DNA of 56,087 nucleotides. Source: Aquincola sp. (GTDB taxonomy: Bacteria; Pseudomonadota; Gammaproteobacteria; Burkholderiales; Burkholderiaceae_C). The stretch is taken from assembly GCA_022841885.1 (NCBI GenBank), contig JALHQP010000012.1, positions 1 to 56,087 on the forward strand, read 5' to 3'. The notes under the pieces are model-generated. The model searched no databases. It saw only the letters and a program-made list of their open reading frames with translations, and was not told where the DNA came from. Shown here piece after piece: positions 41,062 through 50,377 of the stretch (positions are counted from its first letter, which is position 1; every line of letters begins with the position of its first letter). The position numbers and the translations under genes were made by a program.

Positions 41062-42075
41062 ATGTCCTCGATCCGCCTCGTCAATGTCAGCAAGCACTGG
41101 GAGTCCACCAAGGCGCTCGACGGCATTCACCTCGCGATCGAGCCGGCGAGCTTCTGCGTGCTGCTCGGGCCCTCGGGCTGCGGCAAGTCGACCACGCTGC
41201 GCATCGTCGCGGGCCTGGAGAGCGCGACCGAGGGCCAGGTCTTCATCGACGGACGCGAGGTCACCACGCTGCCGCCGGCGCAGCGCGGCATCGCGATGGT
41301 GTTCCAGAACTACGCCCTGTTTCCGCACCTGTCGGTGGCCGACAACATCGCCTTCGGCCTGCAGGTGCGCAAGGTCGACAAGGCCGAAGCGCAGCGCCGG
41401 CTCGAACATGCGGCCGAACTGCTGGGTTTGGGTGCCCTGCTGCAGCGCAAGCCCTCGCAGCTGTCGGGCGGGCAGCAACAGCGAGTCGCGCTCGGCCGGG
41501 CGCTGGTGGCGCAGACGCGCGTGTGCCTGATGGACGAGCCGCTGTCCAACCTCGACGCGCAGCTGCGCCAGGAGATGCGCCACGAGCTGCGCGAGCTGCA
41601 GCAGCGCCTCGCGCTGACGGTGGTCTACGTCACGCACGACCAGGCCGAGGCGATGAGCATGGCCGACCAGGTGGTGCTGCTGAACAAGGGCCGCATCGAA
41701 CAGAACGCCGCGCCGCGCGCGCTGTACGCGGCGCCGGCGACCACGTTTGCGGCGCGCTTCATCGGCACGCCGGCGATGAACCTGCTGCGGGTGCAGGACG
41801 GCCGCATCGCCGGCAGCACGGTGGCGGTGGCACACCCGGGCCAGCTGCTCGGCCTGCGGCCCGAGGCCGTGTCGCTCGGCGGCGCGGTGGCGGCCACCGT
41901 GCAGAGCTACGAGTATCTCGGCGCCGATCTGGTGCTGCGCTGCGCCGTCGGCAGCGAGCAGATCGTCGTGCGCGCCGGCGGCACCACCGACGTGCCGGTC
42001 GGCACGCAGGTGGCGCTGGGCTGGCGGCCCGAGGACGAACACTATTTCGACGCGCAGGGCGCACGCGTCGGCTGA
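41062..42075 (+). CDS. ABC transporter ATPase, MalK/UgpC-like
   Basis: 337-residue ATPase for the CUT1 importer encoded downstream. Walker A GPSGCGKST (36-44), Q-loop VFQNYALFPHL, signature LSGGQQQR (134-141), Walker B VCLMDEP (154-160), and the H-loop in VYVTHDQAEAM are all present. The C-terminal TOBE/OB region from about 235 is typical of MalK/UgpC proteins. It is the first transport gene of the operon. Confidence 0.92.
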   Translation: MSSIRLVNVSKHWESTKALDGIHLAIEPASFCVLLGPSGCGKSTTLRIVAGLESATEGQVFIDGREVTTLPPAQRGIAMVFQNYALFPHLSVADNIAFGLQVRKVDKAEAQRRLEHAAELLGLGALLQRKPSQLSGGQQQRVALGRALVAQTRVCLMDEPLSNLDAQLRQEMRHELRELQQRLALTVVYVTHDQAEAMSMADQVVLLNKGRIEQNAAPRALYAAPATTFAARFIGTPAMNLLRVQDGRIAGSTVAVAHPGQLLGLRPEAVSLGGAVAATVQSYEYLGADLVLRCAVGSEQIVVRAGGTTDVPVGTQVALGWRPEDEHYFDAQGARVG

Positions 42076-42114
42076 GCACGAATCCCACACGCCCACGCTT
42101 TCACCCAGGAGTCC

Positions 42115-43410
42115 ATGATGATCAAGAGAAAATCCTTCCTGCAGTCCCTGGTCGCCGGCGCCGCGCTGGCGGGCCTGTCGCTCGGCGCGCCGGCACAGCC
42201 CACCACCGAGATCTCGTTCTACTTCCCGGTCGCGGTCGGTGGCCCGATCACCAAGCTGATCGACGAATACGCCGCCGACTTCGCCAAGGAGAATCCCGGC
42301 ATCAAGGTGACGCCGATCTACGCCGGCAGCTACCAGGACACGATCGTCAAGGCGCTGACCGCACACAAGGCGGGCACGCCGCCGGTGACCTCGGTGCTGC
42401 TGTCCACCGACATGTTCACGCTGATCGACGAGGACGCGATCGTGCCGATCGACAACTTCGTCAAGACCGCCGAAGACAGGGCCTGGCTCAACGGCTTCTA
42501 CAAGGCCTTCATGCTCAACAGCCAGAGCGGCGGCAAGACCTGGGGCGTGCCGTTCCAGCGTTCGACCGTCGTCCTGTACTACAACAAGGAGCTGTTCAAG
42601 GCCGCGGGGCTGGACCCGAACAAGCCGCCGGCCACCTGGGCCGAGATGATGGACTATGCGAAGAAGCTGACCGTCAAGGACGCCTCGGGCAAGGTGACGC
42701 AGTGGGGCCTGCAGATCCCGTCGTCGGGCTTCCCGTACTGGCTGTTCCAGGGCCTGGCGATCCAGAACGGCGTGGCGATGGCCAACGACATGGGCAACGC
42801 CGTCAAGTTCGACGACCCGGGCACGATCGAGGCGCTGACCTACTGGACCGAACTGGTGAAGGCCGGCGTGCACCCGCCGGGCATCGTCGAGTGGGGCACC
42901 ACGCCGAAGGACTTCTTCGAGAAGAAGGTGGCCATGATGTGGACCACCACCGGCAACCTGACCAATGTGCGCACCAACGCCAAGTTCGACTTCGGCGTCG
43001 CGATGCTGCCGGCCGGCAAGCGTCGTGGCTCGCCCACCGGCGGCGGCAACTTCTACATCTTCAAGAAGGCCACGCCGGCCCAGCAGGAGGCCGCGTTCAA
43101 GCTCGCCAAGTGGATGACGCAGCCTGAGCGCGCCGCCAAGTGGAGCATCGACACCGGCTATGTCGCGGTCAGCGAGGCGGCCTACAACACCGCGGCGCTG
43201 AAGAAGTACGGCGCCGACTTCCCTCCGGCACTGGTGGCGCGCGACCAGTTGCCGCACGCGCTGGCCGAGTTCTCGACGCACGACAACCAGCGTGTCACCA
43301 AGGCCTTGAACGATGGGCTGCAGGCGGCGCTGACGGGGACCAAGACGCCGGCGCAGGCGATGAAGGATGCGCAGGCGGAGGCGGATCGGCTGCTACGTTC
43401 ATACAAGTGA
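42115..43410 (+). CDS. Carbohydrate ABC transporter substrate-binding protein
   Basis: 431-residue periplasmic binding protein of the extracellular solute-binding family 1. A signal peptide (SLVAGAALAGLSLGAPAQ) leads to the mature protein, with family stretches such as VLYYNKELFKAAGLDPNKPP and KLAKWMTQPERAAKWSIDTG. Two tandem ATGs (42115, 42118) follow the ribosome site AGGAG and a G-poor leader, as expected for an abundant protein. The ligand (sugar, polyol or glycerophosphodiester) cannot be read here. It is followed by 547 bases of large palindromes before the permease genes. Confidence 0.9.
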   Translation: MMIKRKSFLQSLVAGAALAGLSLGAPAQPTTEISFYFPVAVGGPITKLIDEYAADFAKENPGIKVTPIYAGSYQDTIVKALTAHKAGTPPVTSVLLSTDMFTLIDEDAIVPIDNFVKTAEDRAWLNGFYKAFMLNSQSGGKTWGVPFQRSTVVLYYNKELFKAAGLDPNKPPATWAEMMDYAKKLTVKDASGKVTQWGLQIPSSGFPYWLFQGLAIQNGVAMANDMGNAVKFDDPGTIEALTYWTELVKAGVHPPGIVEWGTTPKDFFEKKVAMMWTTTGNLTNVRTNAKFDFGVAMLPAGKRRGSPTGGGNFYIFKKATPAQQEAAFKLAKWMTQPERAAKWSIDTGYVAVSEAAYNTAALKKYGADFPPALVARDQLPHALAEFSTHDNQRVTKALNDGLQAALTGTKTPAQAMKDAQAEADRLLRSYK

Positions 43411-43425
43411 GGCTGTGTTGACTCG

Positions 43426-43673
43426 TCGCGTTGCGGTGGGCGGTGCCCGGTGCGGGCTCCCCCTGGGGCGGTCTCCGCTTCGCTGCGACTGCGCTGCGGT
43501 GCTCAGGCTTGGGGTCGCGCCGAACAACTCGCTTCGTTCGCTTCGCTCACTACGCTCAAACACGTTCGGCGAGTCAGTTCACGAAGCGCGCGGGACCGCG
43601 CGCCGACCCCAAGCCTTGCGCTCCTCGCCGCCCCACAGGTCGCCCGCCCCGGGCACCGCCCACCGCAACGCGA
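43426..43673 (+). repeat. Palindromic repeat element, copy A
   Basis: 248-base element. Outer arms 43426-43450 and 43649-43673 are perfect 25-bp complements (GCGTTGCGGTGGGCGGTGCC near the left end). After one mismatch, six more pairs follow (GCGGGC/GCCCGC). A second stem pairs AGGCTTGGGGTCG (43505-43517) with CGACCCCAAGCCT (43604-43616). The centre holds CGCTTCGCTCACTACGCTC (43539-43557) and GCGAGTCAGTTCACGAAG (43569-43586), which recur in copy B. No plausible coding frame or transposase is present. It begins 15 bases after the binding-protein stop. Confidence 0.85.
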
Positions 43674-43714
43674 GGCACCGCTCGTGGTGTTCGGAGCCAA
43701 CAGCGTGCGTGTCT

Positions 43715-43946
43715 GCAAAGGCGTGGGGGCGCTGCGGCTGGGGTGCGTGGGGAGGCGCCGAGGAACGCAGGGCTTCTGGCCGCGCGCGTACTCGCGCGCT
43801 TCGTCAACTGACTCGCGGGCGTCGTCCGAGCGTAGTGAGCGAAGCGAGTTCGACCGCGGGCCAGAAGCCTGAGCACCGCAGGGCAGTCGGAGCGAAGCGC
43901 AGACCGCCGAGGTCGCACCCCAGCCGCAGCGCCCCCACGCCTTTGC
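43715..43946 (-). repeat. Palindromic repeat element, copy B (inverted)
   Basis: 232-base element, opposite in orientation to copy A and 41 bases from it. Outer arms 43715-43747 and 43914-43946 are perfect 33-bp complements, unrelated in sequence to the arms of copy A. The inner stem is GGCTTCTGGCC (43771-43781) with GGCCAGAAGCC (43859-43869). On the minus strand the 44 bases from 43908 to 43865 match 43467-43510 of copy A at 41 of 44 positions, all three changes being C/G swaps. The central GCGAGTCAGTT(C/G)ACGAAGCGCGCG segment matches 23 of 24. Copy A has an extra 9 bases beside CGCTTCG. Confidence 0.85.
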
Positions 43947-43967
43947 CGCGCTGAACGATGCAAAGGC
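43939..43967 (+). promoter_or_regulatory. Start-codon hairpin of the first permease gene
   Basis: GCCTTTGC (43939-43946), the end of the right arm of copy B, is complementary to GCAAAGGC at 43960-43967, which begins at the last base of the permease ATG. The same eight bases can instead pair with GCAAAGGC at 43715-43722, the start of the left arm. The two pairings exclude each other. No Shine-Dalgarno sequence is visible in the 13-base loop. Confidence 0.45.
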
Positions 43968-44827
43968 AAACCCTCCACGCCTACCTGCTGCTGCTGCCGG
44001 CCTTCGTGCTGCTGGTGGCGTTCACGCATTTCCCTGCCGTTGCCACGCTGTTCGACAGCTTCCACTCCACGCCCAAGGGCAGCCGCCCGCCGGTGTGGGT
44101 GGGGCTGGAGAACTACCAGCTCATGGTGGCCGACCCGGTGTTCTGGAAGGCACTGACCAACAACTTCTGGTTCGCGCTGGCGACGATTCCGCTGTCGATC
44201 GGCCTGGCGCTCGTGATGGCGCTGTGGGTCAACGAGCGCATGGCCGGCCGCGCCTTCCTGCGCATGGCCTACTTCACGCCCACCGTGCTGCCGATGGTGG
44301 CGGTGGCCAATATCTGGCTCTTCTTCTACACGCCGCAGTACGGTCTGCTCGAGCAGGTGCGCGGCGCGTTCGGCCTGCCCGCGCAGAATTGGCTCGGCGA
44401 CCAGCGCACCGCGCTCGGCGCCGTGATCGCGGTGGCGATCTGGAAGGAGGCCGGCTTCTTCATGATCTTCTACCTCGCCGCGCTGCAGGGCCTGAACCCG
44501 AGCCTGCGCGAGGCGGCGGCGATCGAAGGCGCCTCGCGCTGGACCTTCTTCCACCGCGTGCAGTGGCCGCTGCTGATGCCGACCACCCTGTTCGTGATGG
44601 TCAACGCGGTGATCAACGCGGTGCGCATGGTCGACCACATCGTCGTGCTGACGCGCGGCGGGCCCGACAACGCGTCGACGCTGCTGTTGTTCCACCTCTA
44701 CGAGGTGGGTTTCCGCTACTGGGACAGCGGCTATGCCGCGGCGCTGACGATGGTGCTGCTGGCGCTGCTGGCGAGCGTGGCGCTGTTCCAGTTCTTCGTG
44801 CTCGACAAGCGGGTGCACTACAAGTGA
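43958..44827 (+). CDS. Sugar ABC transporter permease, MalF/UgpA-like
   Basis: 289-residue inner-membrane subunit with six hydrophobic helices (HAYLLLLPAFVLLVAFTHF first). The EAA loop that docks the ATPase is EAAAIEGASRWTFFHRVQWP. It is separated from the binding-protein gene by the palindromic elements and starts right after copy B. It overlaps the second permease by 4 bases (GTGA). Confidence 0.92.
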   Translation: MQRQTLHAYLLLLPAFVLLVAFTHFPAVATLFDSFHSTPKGSRPPVWVGLENYQLMVADPVFWKALTNNFWFALATIPLSIGLALVMALWVNERMAGRAFLRMAYFTPTVLPMVAVANIWLFFYTPQYGLLEQVRGAFGLPAQNWLGDQRTALGAVIAVAIWKEAGFFMIFYLAALQGLNPSLREAAAIEGASRWTFFHRVQWPLLMPTTLFVMVNAVINAVRMVDHIVVLTRGGPDNASTLLLFHLYEVGFRYWDSGYAAALTMVLLALLASVALFQFFVLDKRVHYK

Positions 44828-45666
44828 CGAGCGCGGCCGCCCAGGCGCATCGCCTCGTCTACAACGAGCCGGGCTGGCTCGACACCCTCGCGGCCTGGCT
44901 GCTGGCGCTGTTGTGGGTGCTGCCGCTGGTGTACGCGGGGTGGACCGCCTTCCACCCCGGCGAATACTCGACTCGCTTCGTACTCTTCGCGCCGCTCACG
45001 CTCGACAACTTCGCGCGCGCCTGGGCGGCGGCGCCGTTCGCGCGCTACTTCGTCAACACCGCGCTGCTGGTCACGATGATCCTGGCCTGCCAGCTCGTGC
45101 TGTCCACACTCGCGGCCTACGCCTTCGCGCGCTTCGAGTTCCCGGCCAAGAAGCTGCTGTTCGCGCTCGTCTTGGTGCAGCTGATGGTCATGCCCGACAT
45201 CCTGCTGGTCGAGAACTACAAGACCATGACGCGCCTGGGCCTGGTGGACACGCTGCTGGCCATCGGCCTGCCGTACTTCGCCTCGGCCTTCGCGATCTTC
45301 CTGCTGCGCCAGACCTTCATGGGCATCCCGAAGGAGCTCGACGAGGCGGCGCGCGTGGAAGGCGCGGGGCCGCTGCAGATCCTGTGGCGCGTCTACGTGC
45401 CGCTGGCGCGGCCGGTCTACGTGGCCTTCGCGCTGGTGTCGGTGAGCTTTCACTGGAACAACTTCCTGTGGCCGCTGATCATCACCAACAGCACCAGCGC
45501 GCGCCCGCTCACCGTGGGTCTGCAGGTGTTCTCGTCCACCGACCAGGGCATCGACTGGTCGATCATTACCGCGGCCACGCTGATGAGCGCCGCGCCGCTG
45601 CTGGTGGCCTTCCTGCTGTTCCAGCGCCAGTTCGTCCAGAGCTTCATGCGCGCGGGCATCAAGTAG
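44824..45666 (+). CDS. Sugar ABC transporter permease, MalG/UgpE-like
   Basis: 280-residue second permease, from a GTG at 44824 overlapping the stop of the first permease. The EAA loop is EAARVEGAGPLQILWRVYVP, and the six membrane helices include LAAWLLALLWVLPLVYAGW. Other in-frame starts lie upstream inside the previous gene and would break the usual start just before the first helix. It is the last gene of the CUT1 set. Confidence 0.91.
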   Translation: MTSAAAQAHRLVYNEPGWLDTLAAWLLALLWVLPLVYAGWTAFHPGEYSTRFVLFAPLTLDNFARAWAAAPFARYFVNTALLVTMILACQLVLSTLAAYAFARFEFPAKKLLFALVLVQLMVMPDILLVENYKTMTRLGLVDTLLAIGLPYFASAFAIFLLRQTFMGIPKELDEAARVEGAGPLQILWRVYVPLARPVYVAFALVSVSFHWNNFLWPLIITNSTSARPLTVGLQVFSSTDQGIDWSIITAATLMSAAPLLVAFLLFQRQFVQSFMRAGIK

Positions 45667-45788
45667 CCCGCAGCGGCCCGGCGCCGGCGACCGGTGGCGC
45701 GCCAGGCAATGTTTCACCTGAAATGCAGCGCGTGGCGAGCGACATGGGCCGTGCGGCGTCGCGATGCCACACTGGCTGCGACCCTGCC

Positions 45789-46166
45789 ATGAGTTCGCTT
45801 CCTGCCTCCTTTCCAGCCCGCGTGCTGATCGCCGACATCGACCCGGCATTCGAGCCGCTGATTTCGCAGTGGCTGCGCGACGACGGCCTGCAGGTGCTGG
45901 TCGATGCCCCTGTGCCGCCGCAGCGGGTGGACCTGCTGCTGGTCGACCTGCCCTTTCCGCGCCAGGGTGCATCGCCGCGCCTGCAGGCCCTGGCCCGCGC
46001 CCACCCCGGCACGCCGGTGCTCGCGCTGTCGCCCACCCTGTTCGCCGGCGTGGCGCCGCGCGGCGATGTTGCGCGCCAGCTCGGTGTCGCCGCCGTGCTG
46101 CCGGTTCCGATCACGCGCGACGGCCTGCTCGCCGCGGTGCACGGCGTGCTGGAGACCGCGGCGTGA
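45789..46166 (+). CDS. Small receiver-like (pseudo-receiver) protein
   Basis: 125-residue single domain with receiver-like topology. The first strand RVLIADIDPAFEPLI carries acidic residues (D16, D18), and VDLLLVDLPF supplies Asp53 at the phosphorylation position. The conserved lysine of the last strand is missing: the sequence reads AAVLPVPITRDGL where LPKP is expected. The domain may therefore be a degraded or phosphorylation-independent receiver. Its stop overlaps the start of the sensor kinase (GTGA), so it is made together with it and likely interacts with it. Confidence 0.65.
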   Translation: MSSLPASFPARVLIADIDPAFEPLISQWLRDDGLQVLVDAPVPPQRVDLLLVDLPFPRQGASPRLQALARAHPGTPVLALSPTLFAGVAPRGDVARQLGVAAVLPVPITRDGLLAAVHGVLETAA

Positions 46167-49100
46167 GCCTGGCCGGGCGCTGGGCGCCGCGGCGCATCGC
46201 CTGGCTGGGCGGCCTCGTCATCGCCGCCATCGTCGCTCAGGCGGCGCACGACCTCTGGCGCAGCTACCAGCAGGCCGTGTCCGACACCCGGCGCGAGCTG
46301 GACACCCAGTCGCGCGTGATCGCCGAGCAGACTGCGCGCAGCGTGCAGGCGGTGGACGTGATGCTGCGCCAGGTGGCAGCCGAGTTCCGGCGTGGCCGCC
46401 TGGCGCGCCTGGACGCCGAGGAGCTGCATGTCTACCTGCGCGACATCACCGTGGGCCTGAACCAGATCGACGGCCTGGGCATGTTCGACGCCCACGGCGA
46501 CCAGATCGCGGTGTCATGGCCCACGCCGCGGCGGGCTTCGAACATGGCTGCGCTGCCGCGCTTCCGGCAGCTGCGCGACGAGCCGGGGCTCGAGTTCGTG
46601 ATCTTCGATGCGGCGCCGGCCGCCGGCGAAGGCCACTGGATCATCCCCTTCGGCCGCCGGCTGGAGACGCCGGCGGGAGCGTTCGCCGGCGTCGTCGCGG
46701 CGCGCGGCCGCGTCGAGTACTTCGAGCGCTTCTACCGGGACGCCTATCCCGACCCGAGCACACGCGTCGCGCTGCTGCATCGCAACACCACGTTGCTGGC
46801 GCGGCACCCGCCATCGGCTGCGGCGTTGGGCCAGCGCTTCCCTGCGCTCGAGGGCCTGCTGCCGGGTCCAGACGGCCAGCCGCGCGCTTCGCGCGGCACC
46901 AGCCCGGTCGACGGGGTCGACCGTTTCGCCGCGATCCGCCTGGTGCCCGACTATCCGCTGGTGGTGGTGGTCACCCGCGAGGCCTCGGCCGCACTGGCGT
47001 CCTGGCGCAGCCAGGCCATCGGCACCGCACTGCGCACGCTGGCGCTGGGCGCGCTCGCCGCGCTGCTGCTGGCGGTGGTGTGGCGCCAGCTCGCGCGCCT
47101 GAACGCGGCGCACGCATCGCTGCAGGTCTCGCAGGAGCGCTACGCCTTGGCGGCCGCCGGCTCCGACACCGGCGTGTGGGACTGGGACCTGGTCGCGCGC
47201 ACGGCCTACGAATCGCGCCGCGCGCGCGAGCTGCAGGGCCTGCCGCTCGAACCCGAAACCCAGCCGCTCGACGCGCTGCAGGGCCTGCTGACCTACCAAC
47301 CCGAAGACGCGCCGCGCCGCGCCGCGGCGATGCAGGCCCACCTCGACGGCCGCACGCCGCACTACGAGGTGGAGTACCGCGTGCGGCGCGCGGACGGCGG
47401 GTACGCCTGGATCCACGTGCGCGCGCTGTGCATCCGCGCCAGCGACGGCACGCCGCTGCGCATCGCCGGCTCGGTGACCGACATCGACGCGCGCAAGCGG
47501 GTCGAGGCGGCGTTGCGCGAGAGCGAGGAGCGCTACGCGCTGCCAATGACGGGCTCCAATGAAGGCCATTGGCTGTGGGACATGGCGGCGCAGCAGATCT
47601 ACGTCTCGGCCAAGCAAGCCGAGCTGCTCGGCCTGGGTAGCGACGCGCAGGTGCTGCGCGACGACGAGTACTTCAGTCGCCTGCCGCTGCACCCTGACGA
47701 CGCCCAGCGCGTGCAACGCAATCGCAACGACCACGTTGCCGGACTCACCGAGCGCCTGGACCACGAGTTCCGCATCGTGCTGTGCTCGGGCGAAGTGCGC
47801 TGGCTGCATACGCGCGCGCAGTGCTTCCGCGACGCCGAGGGCCGGCCGCTGCGCATGGCCGGCTCGACGGTCGACGCGACGCGGCGCAAGCGTGCCGAAG
47901 AGGCGATGCGCGAGAGCGAGGAACGCTACGCGCTGGCGATGACCGGCTCGCGCGGCGGCCACTGGGTGTGGGACGTGGGCAGCGACACGCTGTTCGTCTC
48001 CGAGAAGGTCAACGAGCTGTTCGGCCTGCCGGCGGACGCCGGGCTGACGCGCCGCTCCGAGTACGCGGCGCGCGTCAAGGTCCATCCGGACGATGCGCCG
48101 CACGCGCACCAGGTGGAGGCCGACCTCGTGGCAGGCCGCCTAGCCCGCGCCGATTTCGAGTACCGCATCCGGCTCGCGGAGGGTGATCGCTGGATCCTGA
48201 CGCGTGCCCAACGCTTCGAGGACAGTGACGGACGGGTGCGCATCGCCGGCGTCAGCGTCGACATCAGCGAGCGCAAGCAGGCCGAAGCCGAGCGCGAGCG
48301 CCTCGAGCAGCAGCTGCGCCAGGCGCAGAAGCTCGAAGCCATCGGCACCCTGGCCGGCGGCATCGCGCACGACTTCAACAACATCCTGTCGGCCATCCTC
48401 GGCTATGGCGAGCTGGCGCAGAAGGGCGCGGCCGAAGGCAGCGCGCAGCGCCGGCACATCGACGCCGCGCTCGCAGCCGGGCAGCGTGCCAAGTCGCTGG
48501 TCGAGCGCATCCTCGCGTTCAGCCGCAGCGGCGTCGGCGAGCGCGTGCCGGTGCACGTGCAGGCGGTGGTGCACGAGGCGCTCGACGCGGTGGCGGCGGC
48601 CCTGCCCGCAGCGGTGAGGCTCGAGCGCCGCCTGGCCGGGGGGGCGGCCGGCGTGCTCGGCGACCCGACGCAAATCCACCAGGTGGTGATGAACCTGTGC
48701 GCGAACGCGGTGCAGGCGATGCGCTCCGAGGGGCGGCTCGCGATCACGCTCGACGAGCTGCGCCTGGACGCGCCGCTGGCGGTGTCGACCAGCACCTTGC
48801 CCGCCGGCGCCTACCTGCGCCTGGCGGTGACCGACAGCGGCAGCGGCATCGAGCCGCGCCTGCTGGAACGCATCTTCGATCCGTTCTTCACCACCAAGGA
48901 GGTGGGCGTCGGCACCGGCCTGGGCCTGTCGCTGGTGCACGGCATCGTGGCCGACCTCGGGGGCGGCATTGCGGTCGAAAGCCAGCCCGGCGCTGGCAGC
49001 ACGTTCACGATCTACCTGCCTTCGCTCGGGCGCGTGGCCGCGCCGGCGGGCGAGGCCATCGACGAGCAGGTCGCGCGCGGAGACGGCCAGGTGGTGCTCC

Positions 49101-49459
49101 TGGTCGACGACGAGGAGCCGTTGGTGCGCCTGGGCGAGGAGCTGCTGGCCGAGCTGGGCTACGAGGCGGTGGGTTTCGTCTCCAGTGCCTCGGCGCTCGA
49201 GGCGCTGCGCGCCGAGCCCGAGCGCTTCGACATCGTGCTGTCCGACGAGTCGATGCCGGGCCTCACCGGCTCCGAACTCGCGGCCGAGGCGCAGCGCCTG
49301 CGGCCCGGGCTGCCGGTGGTGCTGATGAGCGGTTATGTGAGTCCGGCGCTGGTGCAGCATGCGCGCGAGGCCGGCGTCGGCGAGGTGCTGCCCAAGCCGC
49401 TGGCCGCGCGCGAGATCGCCCGGGCGCTGGCCGCGGCCTTGCGTCCGCGGCCCCTGTGA
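46163..49459 (+). CDS. Hybrid sensor histidine kinase with dCache-like sensor and three PAS domains
   Basis: 1098-residue membrane kinase from a GTG at 46163. Order: TM1 (about 12-28); periplasmic sensor with a PDC/dCache-like pattern (about 35-280); TM2 (about 286-308); three PAS domains (about 325-450, 455-575, 590-705); a HisKA domain with the phospho-acceptor His736 in GGIAHDFNNILSAILGYGE; a HATPase (NLCANAVQAM, DSGSGIEPRLLERIFDPFF, GTGLGLSLVHGIVADLGGG); and a C-terminal receiver with Asp1028 (DIVLSDESMPGLTGSEL). PAS2 and PAS3 are tandem copies with a 131-codon period, both opening with RESEERYAL. It is followed by an OmpR-type regulator. Confidence 0.92.
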   Translation: MSLAGRWAPRRIAWLGGLVIAAIVAQAAHDLWRSYQQAVSDTRRELDTQSRVIAEQTARSVQAVDVMLRQVAAEFRRGRLARLDAEELHVYLRDITVGLNQIDGLGMFDAHGDQIAVSWPTPRRASNMAALPRFRQLRDEPGLEFVIFDAAPAAGEGHWIIPFGRRLETPAGAFAGVVAARGRVEYFERFYRDAYPDPSTRVALLHRNTTLLARHPPSAAALGQRFPALEGLLPGPDGQPRASRGTSPVDGVDRFAAIRLVPDYPLVVVVTREASAALASWRSQAIGTALRTLALGALAALLLAVVWRQLARLNAAHASLQVSQERYALAAAGSDTGVWDWDLVARTAYESRRARELQGLPLEPETQPLDALQGLLTYQPEDAPRRAAAMQAHLDGRTPHYEVEYRVRRADGGYAWIHVRALCIRASDGTPLRIAGSVTDIDARKRVEAALRESEERYALPMTGSNEGHWLWDMAAQQIYVSAKQAELLGLGSDAQVLRDDEYFSRLPLHPDDAQRVQRNRNDHVAGLTERLDHEFRIVLCSGEVRWLHTRAQCFRDAEGRPLRMAGSTVDATRRKRAEEAMRESEERYALAMTGSRGGHWVWDVGSDTLFVSEKVNELFGLPADAGLTRRSEYAARVKVHPDDAPHAHQVEADLVAGRLARADFEYRIRLAEGDRWILTRAQRFEDSDGRVRIAGVSVDISERKQAEAERERLEQQLRQAQKLEAIGTLAGGIAHDFNNILSAILGYGELAQKGAAEGSAQRRHIDAALAAGQRAKSLVERILAFSRSGVGERVPVHVQAVVHEALDAVAAALPAAVRLERRLAGGAAGVLGDPTQIHQVVMNLCANAVQAMRSEGRLAITLDELRLDAPLAVSTSTLPAGAYLRLAVTDSGSGIEPRLLERIFDPFFTTKEVGVGTGLGLSLVHGIVADLGGGIAVESQPGAGSTFTIYLPSLGRVAAPAGEAIDEQVARGDGQVVLLVDDEEPLVRLGEELLAELGYEAVGFVSSASALEALRAEPERFDIVLSDESMPGLTGSELAAEAQRLRPGLPVVLMSGYVSPALVQHAREAGVGEVLPKPLAAREIARALAAALRPRPL

Positions 49460-49481
49460 ACGAAGCTTCGGAGCCGACGCC

Positions 49482-50231
<750 letters not shown>

Positions 50232-50377
50232 CGCTGCGGCGGCGAGCGGGGCGGAGTGCCCGCGTTGCAGCTGCAACCTCGGCGCGAGGCGCCCGCAACG
50301 CGCGTGCAACCACCGGCGCTCCCAATCGTCCTGCGCGGCGCCGATTCACGGTGCCGGCTTGACAGGAGCGCAGCACC

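Noticed and set aside
43431-43954. Several open frames of 70-195 codons inside the palindromic gap
   Set aside because: They are Arg/Ser/Pro-rich in all frames, exist on both strands because of the palindromes, lack ribosome sites, and show no protein-level similarity between copies A and B.
43411-43957. CRISPR array or IS element in the repeat-rich gap
   Set aside because: There are only two large inverted copies, not short direct repeats with spacers, and no transposase or IS-type ends are present.
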